The translations under genes and the position numbers were made by a program. The notes under the pieces are model-generated. The model ran no database searches. It was not told the origin of the DNA and saw nothing but the letters and a program-made list of their open reading frames with translations. This document shows, piece after piece, positions 36,343 through 45,154 of a DNA stretch of 64,000 nt. Source of the DNA: Pseudobdellovibrio exovorus JSS. GTDB taxonomy: Bacteria > Bdellovibrionota > Bdellovibrionia > Bdellovibrionales > Bdellovibrionaceae. The stretch is taken from contig NC_020813.1 in assembly GCF_000348725.1 (NCBI RefSeq), positions 2,022,248 through 2,086,247 of the forward strand. The letters are read 5' to 3'. Numbering within the stretch: the stretch's first letter is position 1; each line of letters opens with the position of its first letter.

Positions 36343-37839
36343 TTAATTATTCAAGTGGTTCCGTGCCACTTCAAAATCGCTGAAGTGTCGCTTTTCGGTA
36401 CCGATAATCTGATAGTCTTCATGACCTTTACCCGCAATCAAAATCACATCATCATCTGCCGCTTGCTCGATTGCTTTTTTAATTGCCAGATCACGATCCA
36501 CTTCTACAATCACATGCGAAAAATTCGGTGGTAGTCCTTTCACCACTTCATCCACAATAGCTTGCGGATCTTCTGTTCGCGGATTATCTGAAGTCACCAC
36601 AACAAAATCACTCATCTTCGCTGCAATGGCCGCCATCAAGGGGCGTTTCGAGCGATCGCGATCTCCGCCACAGCCAAATACAGTGATGATTTTATTATTC
36701 AATTTAGAATTTTTACGCACGCTTTGCAGAGCTTTTAAGACATTCTCTAAGGCATCCGGCGTGTGGGCATAGTCGACAAAAACTGTTTTACTGGATAAAG
36801 AGTCCACCCGCTGCAAACGCCCCGGAACTCCATGAAATGATTTAAGAGCTTCAAAACTTTTTTCTAAGCTGATCCCACAAGAAAGCGCCGCCACCGCGCT
36901 GGCGACGATATTATAAATCGTGTGTTCACCTGAAACCGGCAATACAGCCTTAATTGTTTCAACTGCGGTACGCACTTGAAACTCAGTTTCAGTAAAACTC
37001 ATATTTAAAATTCTAAATTGAAAATCTGCTTCGTCTTTTCCGTAAGTCCATGCGATCACTTCTTCGGCAACGCGCAGGCGGCGTCCATACGGGTCATCTG
37101 TATTGATCACCGCGAACTTAGGGATTTTCACACTCATCCACATTAAATCTGTGAATAGTTTTTGTTTGGCTGAAAAATAATTCGCCATATCCTTGTGATA
37201 GTCCAAGTGATCCAAAGTTAAATTCGTAAAAATCACAGTATTGAAATGCACGCTGTGGGCACGTCGTTGCTCAAGAGCATGCGAAGAAACCTCTAGCGCA
37301 GCCGCTTTTCCCCCAGCATCCAAAAAATCCTTCAAGCGCGACTGTAACGTGACCGCATCGGGAGTGGTCATTTGCGATTCCCACACTTGTTCCCCAATTC
37401 GATGATTGACCGTTCCCATCACACCTGTCAGACGATTCTGATGATTGAGTATATGCTCTAGAATATAGGTAATCGAAGTCTTGCCATTAGTGCCCGTAAC
37501 GCCAAAACAAAAGAGGTCTTGAGAGGGAAAACCATAGAATCGCGCGGCCAATAAATCCAATGCCTGCCTTGTATCTGGCACTTCAAAGACAAAATAGGGA
37601 TAGCCCTCGGGAATCTTGCTTTTATTTTCAACAACTAAGGCTACAGCTCCGGCTGTAATAGCTTGTTCAAGGTAGTCGTGCCCATCGTGAGCACCGCCTT
37701 TAAGGGCTACAAAAACCGAATTCGGTTTTACTTGACGCGCATCGAAGCAAATCGACTCTATTTCTTGCTGTAAAATACCCTCTGTGGTCGTATTAGATTC
37801 GAGGCTACCGAAATAAGAAAACAATTGCTGCAATTTCAT
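36343..37839 (-). CDS. murE: UDP-MurNAc-dipeptide--meso-diaminopimelate ligase
   Basis: Adds the third amino acid of the stem peptide. 498 residues with GVTGTNGKTSITYIL (ATP), TTPDA for substrate binding and the DNPRTEDP motif near the C-terminus, which marks meso-diaminopimelate-specific rather than lysine-specific enzymes. Starts its own transcript, divergent from the esterase gene at 37910. Confidence 0.95.
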   Translation of the reverse strand: MKLQQLFSYFGSLESNTTTEGILQQEIESICFDARQVKPNSVFVALKGGAHDGHDYLEQAITAGAVALVVENKSKIPEGYPYFVFEVPDTRQALDLLAARFYGFPSQDLFCFGVTGTNGKTSITYILEHILNHQNRLTGVMGTVNHRIGEQVWESQMTTPDAVTLQSRLKDFLDAGGKAAALEVSSHALEQRRAHSVHFNTVIFTNLTLDHLDYHKDMANYFSAKQKLFTDLMWMSVKIPKFAVINTDDPYGRRLRVAEEVIAWTYGKDEADFQFRILNMSFTETEFQVRTAVETIKAVLPVSGEHTIYNIVASAVAALSCGISLEKSFEALKSFHGVPGRLQRVDSLSSKTVFVDYAHTPDALENVLKALQSVRKNSKLNNKIITVFGCGGDRDRSKRPLMAAIAAKMSDFVVVTSDNPRTEDPQAIVDEVVKGLPPNFSHVIVEVDRDLAIKKAIEQAADDDVILIAGKGHEDYQIIGTEKRHFSDFEVARNHLNN

Positions 37840-37909
37840 AGAGAAATACAGCTTATTATTAGCGGCCCGAGTTTACAACTAACACTTGAGTTAATGAGGT
37901 CTTGAACAC

Positions 37910-38566
37910 ATGCGACAGGCTGGTCCACTAAAAGCGATTGAAATTTATCAGGATCCTGAAGCCAAATGGGTCATTCTGTTACATGGCTACGGAGCCGATG
38001 CTAGCGATCTAGCAAGTCTTCAAAGTGCTATCCCTCTGAATAAAGATTGTAACTGGCTTTTTCCTGATGCTCCCTTAAGTGTACCCATCGGACCGGGTTG
38101 GACTGGTCGTGCATGGTGGAATATTCGCATGACAGAACTTCCTGGTGATTGGACACAACTACGTCCACCAGATATGGACCCAGCGGTGGACAAAGTCATG
38201 AAGATGATGGCCTCTATGAAATTCGACTGGAAAGATGTCATCATCGGTGGATTTTCCCAAGGGGCCATGTTGGCCACTGAAGTTTTTCTTAAAGCTCCGG
38301 TGACACCTGCAGGTCTGATCTGCATGTCTGGGACTCTGCTCAGTCAACCTGTATGGACCGAGCTTGTTGCTGCCCGCAAAGGGGCTTCCGTTCTGATGTC
38401 CCACGGGGAAATGGACCCCGTTTTGCCTCATAAAGGCTCTGTTTTGCTGCAAAAATTTTTCGAAGAAAATGGGATTAAAACCCAATTCGTTTCTTTCCGT
38501 GGTGGACACGAAATTCCTTTTCAAGTCATCGAAAAGATGAAAACCTACATCTCAGAGAGACTATAG
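37910..38566 (+). CDS. Carboxylesterase/phospholipase-family hydrolase
   Basis: A protein of 218 residues with an alpha/beta-hydrolase fold of the phospholipase/carboxylesterase (PF02230) group. ILLHGYGADASD forms the oxyanion loop, GFSQGAML carries the nucleophile Ser, MDPVLPH supplies the Asp and RGGHEIPF the His. No signal peptide, so cytosolic. Substrate likely a short acyl ester or lysophospholipid. Four bases before the ABC ATPase gene, so co-expressed with that exporter. Confidence 0.88.
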   Translation: MRQAGPLKAIEIYQDPEAKWVILLHGYGADASDLASLQSAIPLNKDCNWLFPDAPLSVPIGPGWTGRAWWNIRMTELPGDWTQLRPPDMDPAVDKVMKMMASMKFDWKDVIIGGFSQGAMLATEVFLKAPVTPAGLICMSGTLLSQPVWTELVAARKGASVLMSHGEMDPVLPHKGSVLLQKFFEENGIKTQFVSFRGGHEIPFQVIEKMKTYISERL

Positions 38567-38570
38567 AATC

Positions 38571-39512
38571 ATGAACTATGTTATTGAGGCGAAAAATCTT
38601 GGGCGGGTTTACAAAACCTACTCAAAAAAAGAGGGCATTATCAACTCGCTTAAAGGGTTTTATAATCGCCAATACACTGAAAAAGTCGCTTTAAAAAATG
38701 CCAATCTAAAAATTGAAGCGGGAAAAATCGTCGGACTTGTCGGCTCTAATGGCGCCGGTAAAACGACTTTATTAAAAATGCTTTCTGGGTTGATTTACCC
38801 CTCAACAGGAACCGCCACTGTTTTAGGTTACGAACCATGGAAGCGTGAAAGTGAATTTCTAAAAAAAGTCAGCATCCTGCTAGGACAAAAAAATCAACTT
38901 TGGTGGGATATCACTCCACGTGATAGTTACTCTTTATTAACAAAAATTTACGATCTTAACGAAACTCAAGCGAAAGCGCGAGTGAACGAACTGGCACACC
39001 TTTTACAATGCCAAGATGTTTTAGATACTCAACTGCGTCGTCTGAGCTTAGGCGAACGAATGAAAATGGAAATTATCGGAGCCTTATTGCACTCTCCGAA
39101 AGTTTTATTTTTAGATGAGCCGACTATTGGACTTGATATTGTGGCACAAACGACTATCCGTGATTTCTTAGAGTTGTACGTCAAAGAACAACAACCCGCG
39201 ATTATTCTGACATCACACTATATGGACGATATCGCTCAGTTAGCCGATCAGCTATTACTGATTTCACAAGGCGAAATCGTCTATGACGGAAACGTGGATC
39301 ACTTCATGCAAACGACAGATATGAAAAAGAAACTGATCTATCGTTTAAAACACTCAAATGAAGAAAATGAAATTGTTTTCCATGCACAGCAATTACCTGA
39401 AGTTTTAAAAGAATTGGCCAGCCAAGGCGAAGTTGTCGATTTAAAAGTAGAGGAAGTAGATTTTGAAGATGCCATTCACCGCTTTTTGGAAGCGGAATCT
39501 GGCGCTCGCTAA
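38571..39512 (+). CDS. ABC transporter ATP-binding protein (ABC-2 type)
   Basis: A protein of 313 residues. Walker A GSNGAGKTTLLKML, Q-loop GQKNQLWWD, signature LSLGERMKM (a variant of LSGGQ) and Walker B VLFLDEPTIGLD, then H-loop TSHYMDD. The WWD segment and the ATPase-plus-two-permease arrangement match the exporter group with DUF990-type permeases. It powers the two membrane subunits encoded next; substrate unknown. Confidence 0.92.
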   Translation: MNYVIEAKNLGRVYKTYSKKEGIINSLKGFYNRQYTEKVALKNANLKIEAGKIVGLVGSNGAGKTTLLKMLSGLIYPSTGTATVLGYEPWKRESEFLKKVSILLGQKNQLWWDITPRDSYSLLTKIYDLNETQAKARVNELAHLLQCQDVLDTQLRRLSLGERMKMEIIGALLHSPKVLFLDEPTIGLDIVAQTTIRDFLELYVKEQQPAIILTSHYMDDIAQLADQLLLISQGEIVYDGNVDHFMQTTDMKKKLIYRLKHSNEENEIVFHAQQLPEVLKELASQGEVVDLKVEEVDFEDAIHRFLEAESGAR

Positions 39513-40284
39513 GTTAGGTATCGTCACTAACCTCGAGTACAGATTTAACTTTATTATCGATGCCTTTATTCAGCCCATACTCAGTGTTGGGATTGAGGTG
39601 CTGCTATGGCTCGCGATCTTCAAAACAGCTGATGCTTCAGGTCTTATTGGTGGCTTTGGCAAAGAGGCTTATCTGGCCTATGCGGTATGGGCTCCTTTCT
39701 TAGGTCGTATCGCGATCAGTTGGATGTACGAAGCCATGATGGTGGAAGAGGTCGTTTCGGGCTCGATCAACACAATCCTGACTCGTCCCCTCAGCTTTTA
39801 TGAGTACTACCTCAGCCAAACACTGGGCTACAAATTTATCACTTTGGTTTTCTCTATCAGTTTTCCACTGGCGACCAGTTTGATTTTTGATCTTCCCGTC
39901 CACTATGAGCGTCTGCCTTTAGCGCTTCTGATCGTCCTGTACTATCTTTTACTTGTGCACACGATGAGTTTTTTAGTTTCAACTTTAGGTTTTTATTTAA
40001 CTCGCGTGCGTTCCTTTACTCTTTTGAAAAATTTGGCGTTGATGCTACTGGGTGGAGAGCTGATTCCTTTGGATTTAATGCCCAAGCCTCTAGCTGAAAT
40101 TCTTTTGAGCTTGCCCTTTTCGGCCGGAGTTTATGTTCCACTGGCGTTCATCACAGGACGCGGAGGCTATGAGTTATTAGCCCAAGGCTTTTTTAATATC
40201 ACATGGGGCATAGCTCTGATGGGCTTAATGGCCTACGTTCTTTGGAAGCGCGGCGTGCGCGAGTACACAGGAACAGGAGCTTAA
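39469..40284 (+). CDS. ABC-2 type permease subunit 1
   Basis: A protein of 271 residues with six hydrophobic segments and the N-terminal NLEYRFNFIIDAFIQP motif of DUF990/ABC2_membrane_6-type permeases. It starts inside the end of the ATPase gene; the ATG at 39469 has AGGAAG upstream (a TTG at 39463 is alternative). The second permease gene follows 3 bases after its stop. Forms an inner-membrane channel with its partner. Confidence 0.88.
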   Translation: MPFTAFWKRNLALAKLGIVTNLEYRFNFIIDAFIQPILSVGIEVLLWLAIFKTADASGLIGGFGKEAYLAYAVWAPFLGRIAISWMYEAMMVEEVVSGSINTILTRPLSFYEYYLSQTLGYKFITLVFSISFPLATSLIFDLPVHYERLPLALLIVLYYLLLVHTMSFLVSTLGFYLTRVRSFTLLKNLALMLLGGELIPLDLMPKPLAEILLSLPFSAGVYVPLAFITGRGGYELLAQGFFNITWGIALMGLMAYVLWKRGVREYTGTGA

Positions 40285-40287
40285 AGC

Positions 40288-41091
40288 ATGGAACTGATGC
40301 AAAAGCTCAAAAAATACTTAACGATTTACAAAGCTTTCTTCAAAGCCAGCTTTGTTGCCGATTTAGAATATCGCCTCAACTTTGTCATCCTCGTTATCGG
40401 TGAATTCATTTGGTATTCATCGCAATTAATTTCATTTGAAGTTCTGTACCGCCACACCGAGATTATCGGCGACTGGAATGTACATCAAATGCGTGTTTTT
40501 ATTTTCTTAGTGTTATTTGTGGATTCGATTTACATGATTCTTTGGGACCCAAACTTTTCAACCTTTACCGACAATGTTCGCAAAGGCACTTTGGATTTGC
40601 TTTTGATGAAACCCGTCAACGCTATGTTCATGCTCAGTTCCCAGCGGATTTCCGTTTCCCATATTCCATGCCTCTTTGTTACTTTTGGTGGTCTGATCTG
40701 GGCGCTAGCTCAGTTACCTGATTTCAACTGGCTGAAACTTCTGTGGCTAATCCTGCTGATTCCCTCCGGGCTGTCCGTTATTTTTTGCGGACGTTTTGCT
40801 TTAAATAGCACCTCTATTATTTTTACTCGTGCTGATTTCTTGCAGTACATTTGGTACTCTTTGTTCCGATTGGGACTTAGACCGGATGCCATCTACTCTG
40901 GCTTCTTGCGTATCATTTTAATTTTCGTCGTGCCATTTGCCATGGTGGCCTCAATCCCCGCACGCGTGCTTTTAGAGCCTGTCCAACCGTGGATGCTGGT
41001 TTGGGGATTTATTCTGCCATTTATCTTATTTTATCTTTTAAAAAAGTATTGGGTATACTGCCTAAAATACTACTCAAGCGCGAGCTCTTAA
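40288..41091 (+). CDS. ABC-2 type permease subunit 2
   Basis: A protein of 267 residues with six hydrophobic segments, paralogous in layout to the preceding gene: an amphipathic start, then ADLEYRLNFVILVIGEFIW, the same motif as in subunit 1. The two permeases and the ATPase make a heterodimeric exporter of the COG3694/COG4587 kind. Its end overlaps the convergent lipoprotein gene by 4 bases. Confidence 0.88.
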   Translation: MELMQKLKKYLTIYKAFFKASFVADLEYRLNFVILVIGEFIWYSSQLISFEVLYRHTEIIGDWNVHQMRVFIFLVLFVDSIYMILWDPNFSTFTDNVRKGTLDLLLMKPVNAMFMLSSQRISVSHIPCLFVTFGGLIWALAQLPDFNWLKLLWLILLIPSGLSVIFCGRFALNSTSIIFTRADFLQYIWYSLFRLGLRPDAIYSGFLRIILIFVVPFAMVASIPARVLLEPVQPWMLVWGFILPFILFYLLKKYWVYCLKYYSSASS

Positions 41092-41375
41092 TCATCTGCG
41101 GTGGTTAGCTTTGCTAGCTGTAAAATTTCTTGTTCACTGAGCTGACACTCTTGCTGCATACGATAGGCCGTCTGCGCGACCTGAAGAGGTGTCATTTCTG
41201 CAGTAAATTGCCATTTACAATCCTGAGCCTGAGGGCTTATAGGAAGCACACCTTGAGGCCCTTTATTGGAATGAGTCGCTGTTGGCACTTCCTTCCCCCA
41301 CGAACAAGAACTCAAACACGAACTTAAGAAAAGTCCACTCACCAACAAGATAAATTGTATTGCTTTAAGTTTCAT
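41088..41375 (-). CDS. Small predicted lipoprotein
   Basis: A protein of 95 residues with a lipoprotein signal; the lipobox can be read as LSSC at about residue 20 or LSSC again at about 24 (LFLSSCLSSC), so two lipidation sites are possible. The mature part is short, with Cys in QDCKW and QQECQL that could pair. No family recognised. Last gene of the four-gene secreted operon starting at 44981. Confidence 0.65.
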   Translation of the reverse strand: MKLKAIQFILLVSGLFLSSCLSSCSWGKEVPTATHSNKGPQGVLPISPQAQDCKWQFTAEMTPLQVAQTAYRMQQECQLSEQEILQLAKLTTADD

Positions 41376-42202
41376 AAAATATCCTTTTCTGCCACCACTA
41401 GATAAAGTCGCATTGTTTCAATCCATGTGTCCTGTGAAAAGTCAGGGCCAAGCTGAGTGTGATTGATAGTGATAGCCAATTGTAATGTTGTAAGTAACTG
41501 GCAAATTTCTAAAGCAGTCGCTTTCTTTTTATAAGTGATCTTCACATTTTCATCGTAATTAGACGGCAAATAATATTTAAAATACTGCCTGACCGATTCA
41601 TTTTTCATTCCCATAAAGTAGAGCTCGTCCATGCTGAATTTTATAAATTGATATGGAGCTATATGTCTCATGATCTTTGACTCGCTCTGACTAGGTATTG
41701 CTTTAGCCCCCGCTTTGGGAAAAATACGAATACGACCATCCAATCCTTGCTCAGACTCAAAATTATCTGCAAAAAAGTTTTTACGAAGCTCAGAAGCTAT
41801 TGAATAAAAATTTTGTTCATAAGGAAAAATTTGCTCTCGAGGAATGCTCCACTGTAAATTCAAATCCCATACTTCGGCATTCCAATCTGGGCGCGACAGG
41901 CTTTCGATTTCTGCCGACACTTTTTTAATTTGTGCCAGTAAATAGTCGATCTGATCAGCATAAATAGGATTACCCGAATACCGCCAAATTTTTTGTAAAC
42001 TTTGGCGTAGATCTTGTAGATATTGTACTTGTGGTAAAACATCAGACCGCATCTGTTGACAGATAGGGGCTAATCTTTGCCTGTACTGACTCAGACCACT
42101 GTCGTTGGGCGTGAGTTGATACTGATAGTCGGCCGCATTTAATGTCAGCAGAAATAATTTAATGATAAGAAAACTGATGAGGCTAATAGATCGAGGCTTC
42201 AT
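41372..42202 (-). CDS. Hypothetical secreted protein
   Basis: A protein of 276 residues from the ATG at 42202, which overlaps the upstream stop as ATGA and has AGGT upstream; an earlier ATG at 42226 is less likely. The N-terminal hydrophobic stretch (about 5-22, ending LNAAD) is a signal peptide. The mature protein is helical near the start (YLQDLRQSLQKIW) and rich in Tyr, Gln and aromatics. No family recognised. It overlaps the next gene by 4 bases, so the four genes are tightly coupled. Confidence 0.7.
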   Translation of the reverse strand: MKPRSISLISFLIIKLFLLTLNAADYQYQLTPNDSGLSQYRQRLAPICQQMRSDVLPQVQYLQDLRQSLQKIWRYSGNPIYADQIDYLLAQIKKVSAEIESLSRPDWNAEVWDLNLQWSIPREQIFPYEQNFYSIASELRKNFFADNFESEQGLDGRIRIFPKAGAKAIPSQSESKIMRHIAPYQFIKFSMDELYFMGMKNESVRQYFKYYLPSNYDENVKITYKKKATALEICQLLTTLQLAITINHTQLGPDFSQDTWIETMRLYLVVAEKDIL

Positions 42203-43362
42203 AAATACCTGCCGTATTGGGACCATATCTTTTGTTTTATAATTTCTATACGCTGGCGATTTAAAGTATTGAATCTTTTAATTTGCTCGTCCGTCATTTC
42301 CTCATAGTTTAAATTGGACAAAGAATTGATTTCATTTTCTATCGCGTATAAGCGTTCATCATCTGATCTTACCAGTTCTGCTGTCTGACTGGATGACACT
42401 CGCATCACCCCCTCTTTTTTTGCCTTGAACACGACAGAGTGTGGGGACGCAGTCGTCACCGATTTTGGATAATTGATAAACCCGTCGCCAGAAAAAGACT
42501 GAATATGATCTTGCAGTTGAAAACTACCCTCAATAAATAGAACTCTAAAAATAGATTCTAAATAGCCGTCCATCTTTTCTGGCTCGACGATCTGAGGCAC
42601 TCTGGCCGTAAATCTTAGGCCCAATAAAGCCGCTTGCTGACGCTGATCTAATTCCAATGAAATCACTTGCTTCAACTGAGTGAGTACATCCTGGGTCCAA
42701 CTGTTCATTTTTAAAATATCGGCTTGGCGCGGACTGATCTGATAAAAAGCTTCACCTTTTAAAGTAATTCTTCCTGCTAATAAATCGCAGGCCGTGTCGC
42801 GTTCATAGATACGAACGACATAATCAGACTCTATTCCATCAGAGGGAGAGTGAAGTGTTACTTTATCAGCGTTCAGTCCCAGCATCTGTGAACGATAACT
42901 TAAACTTTCAAATTCTGTTTGTAAGACTTTAAGATTTTTAAAATCCGACACTTTAATAGCGATTGCAGGATGCTGCAGACGAAAGGGAATTTCAAATAGA
43001 GTCTGAAAGTCTTTCTGGGACTCCTGCTGGAGGGACCGCTGGCTTGTAGAGGACGCGTGATTGAACTCTGCACTAAAATTCACTTCGTATTCAGATTTCA
43101 TCTGCCCAGACAGTGGCAACCGCCGTGCAAAATCCACATCTTCAGCCGAAGCTTCTGGATGCTGTGATCTGTAACTTTCATATTGCTGGCAATCCAAGCT
43201 CGCTGCTTTCGTCAAAAGTGACACTGAAAGTGGCTGGCTATCGCTGTACTCAGCTGACCATAGAAATGTTTTCAGAACATGATTCTCAGCGCGGGCCCAA
43301 ACACCTGATGTTAGAATCCCTATACCGACTAAACCCAATTTAAAAACTTGTTTCGCTTTCAT
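42199..43362 (-). CDS. Hypothetical secreted protein
   Basis: A protein of 387 residues with a signal peptide (about 1-25, ending WARAE). The mature sequence is mostly beta with regular amphipathic segments, and includes a Cys pair (LDCQQ and TACDL) that could be disulfide-bonded. It ends with a charged helix (about 345-387: IENEINSLSNLNYEEMTDEQ). No family recognised. Eight bases after the 536-residue gene; second in the operon. Confidence 0.7.
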   Translation of the reverse strand: MKAKQVFKLGLVGIGILTSGVWARAENHVLKTFLWSAEYSDSQPLSVSLLTKAASLDCQQYESYRSQHPEASAEDVDFARRLPLSGQMKSEYEVNFSAEFNHASSTSQRSLQQESQKDFQTLFEIPFRLQHPAIAIKVSDFKNLKVLQTEFESLSYRSQMLGLNADKVTLHSPSDGIESDYVVRIYERDTACDLLAGRITLKGEAFYQISPRQADILKMNSWTQDVLTQLKQVISLELDQRQQAALLGLRFTARVPQIVEPEKMDGYLESIFRVLFIEGSFQLQDHIQSFSGDGFINYPKSVTTASPHSVVFKAKKEGVMRVSSSQTAELVRSDDERLYAIENEINSLSNLNYEEMTDEQIKRFNTLNRQRIEIIKQKIWSQYGRYL

Positions 43363-43370
43363 GTTTTCCT

Positions 43371-44981
43371 CTATTTATAAGTTGTCAGCATTGGCTGCAT
43401 CACGATTTCTTCATTGGAATGATGCTCAACTAAATTTACATCTAACTTTTGCTTCACACTCTGTTTCAACTCGCTTCCACCGAAAACCGCCTGCAAGACA
43501 TTCAATACCACCGAAGCGCCCTGACAGTAGATATTCAATGGACACACTTTTATCAGAGATTCCGCTAAGACCACGGCCCCCGTATTCTGTGGTTGATTGC
43601 TCAAAGCCAGACGGATGGAAGGGTCTGACATCACCAGATTCGATGCCAGCCGGCTGAGTATTTGACGACGCAAATCTGATTCGATGGCACGGCGCTGCTC
43701 AAGACTTAATTTATTTTGGTCGTTTTGATTTTTCCACTCGACACGAAATGTATCTTGAAAAAATAGAGCTTCATCCTGATAAGACCACACTTTGCTGGTA
43801 AAAAAACCCGAGCTTTTCCCTTGGGACTTGATCAGCTCATACATGCGATACATATTGTAGCTCACCTTAACTTCATATTTCATAGCGGCAGGATACTCGT
43901 ACCCCACAGTCATGCCGTAAATCATCTGTTCAATCGACGGAGCATTTTTAAGCCCAAACCATTCAGGGTGTAAAAGTGGACACACTCCCAATAAATTCAG
44001 CACGGCATTCCCTGCAAACGCTTCAGGATAAGATCCTAATGCTAACACTCCTTCTGCACTGACTCCCCCCACATCAAAAGAAATAATCGAGCCTTCTAGT
44101 GGCAACTGAGATTTACTTAATAGACCCGAACGAATTTGTGCGTTCTTAGTCGGAATCTTTTCAAAGTTGTATTGCGGATTTTGCCTTTTTAGAGTTTCTA
44201 CATTGCGACTCCAACCGCTATCATAAGTAACGGCGACTCGCCCCCCTTCTCTGCGGGCATGAGCATCAAACATACGATTGAATTGTTGATACAGATCTAA
44301 AAGATCCAGTTGTAGTTTTTTCCAATTAGTTTCCAGTGTTAGAAGATTTTTTTCATGCGCTTGTACGCGGTTTTTATTGCGTTCATATTCATACATGACA
44401 TTGGCATTACTTGAGCCTAAAGAAAGGCGACGGGCCGATAAGTCCGTTCTGATTTTTTGTGAATCTTGAATATCACGTGCGACCACATCACAATCACGCA
44501 GGCAGGATTTGTAGCGTTCATATAAAGTATCCAGTCGCAGCTCTACTTGCTGTAACCTCACATCTAAGGCCATTAATTCTTGTAGCCCCATCGACGATGC
44601 AAATTCAGACATTTTTTTATTGGCTTCTAGCAGGGCTTGTTTTTCAACCTCTACCTGCGCCCGTGTCTGCGTGTCTTTAGTTTTCATACTGTTAATCAAT
44701 TCAAGCGTATCTAAATTGAATTTTTGCAGCTCGGAGATCTCTTTACAAAAACCTACGTTGGCGGTGACAGTATGCAGACCACGCGGTCGCACTTCGGCTG
44801 TTGTTGGAGGTAATACATAGATGCGCCAGGGATCGCGGGTATCGACTATATAGTTAGAGTTCGTGGGGTTGATAATCTTCCGGCTTAACCTATCAGGATA
44901 AAGTGTCGGCACGGCATAGCTTCGAAAAGAATAGATAAAGACTAAGCCCACAGTGATGATTAAAATGGCAGTTTGTCGCAT
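43371..44981 (-). CDS. Hypothetical secreted coiled-coil protein
   Basis: A protein of 536 residues; the first 25 residues (MRQTAILIITVGLVFIYSF...) make a signal peptide or anchor. Residues about 85-260 are predicted coiled coil (for example MKTKDTQTRAQVEVEKQALL), with Cys in SCLRDCDVV. The C-terminal half is beta-rich with an internal Cys region (VCPLNIYCQGAS). No family recognised. First gene of the operon that continues to 41088, so its leader (44982-45154) should contain the promoter. Confidence 0.7.
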   Translation of the reverse strand: MRQTAILIITVGLVFIYSFRSYAVPTLYPDRLSRKIINPTNSNYIVDTRDPWRIYVLPPTTAEVRPRGLHTVTANVGFCKEISELQKFNLDTLELINSMKTKDTQTRAQVEVEKQALLEANKKMSEFASSMGLQELMALDVRLQQVELRLDTLYERYKSCLRDCDVVARDIQDSQKIRTDLSARRLSLGSSNANVMYEYERNKNRVQAHEKNLLTLETNWKKLQLDLLDLYQQFNRMFDAHARREGGRVAVTYDSGWSRNVETLKRQNPQYNFEKIPTKNAQIRSGLLSKSQLPLEGSIISFDVGGVSAEGVLALGSYPEAFAGNAVLNLLGVCPLLHPEWFGLKNAPSIEQMIYGMTVGYEYPAAMKYEVKVSYNMYRMYELIKSQGKSSGFFTSKVWSYQDEALFFQDTFRVEWKNQNDQNKLSLEQRRAIESDLRRQILSRLASNLVMSDPSIRLALSNQPQNTGAVVLAESLIKVCPLNIYCQGASVVLNVLQAVFGGSELKQSVKQKLDVNLVEHHSNEEIVMQPMLTTYK

Positions 44982-44992
44982 AGAAGCTCCTT

Positions 44993-45012
44993 GTGCCGGT
45001 CTAAGTCGGCAC
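44993..45012. other. Leader hairpin of the secreted-protein operon
   Basis: GTGCCG (44993-44998) and CGGCAC (45007-45012) are complementary, with an 8-base loop. It lies 12 bases before the 44981 start on the transcribed minus strand, so it is within the 5' leader and could affect translation. Confidence 0.5.
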
Positions 45013-45088
45013 GCACAGAAGCCCCAATGCAGATTTAAAGCCCAAAATGATGGGCTCTTTTAAGGTTTAATTGTATTTGGTTTTTTTC

Positions 45089-45127
45089 TGTCCAGCTTTT
45101 TGGACAAACTGTCTTTATTTTAAGACA
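45089..45127. other. Tandem hairpins after ftsI
   Basis: Two 6-bp stems in a row: TGTCCA/TGGACA (45089-45106) and TGTCTT/AAGACA (45110-45127), each with a 6-base loop. They lie just after the ftsI stop, in its transcription direction. The tail downstream on the minus strand is A-rich, not U-rich, so this is not a classical intrinsic terminator. Confidence 0.5.
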
Positions 45128-45154
45128 ACGGCTTTCAACGAGCTATTTTAAGCA

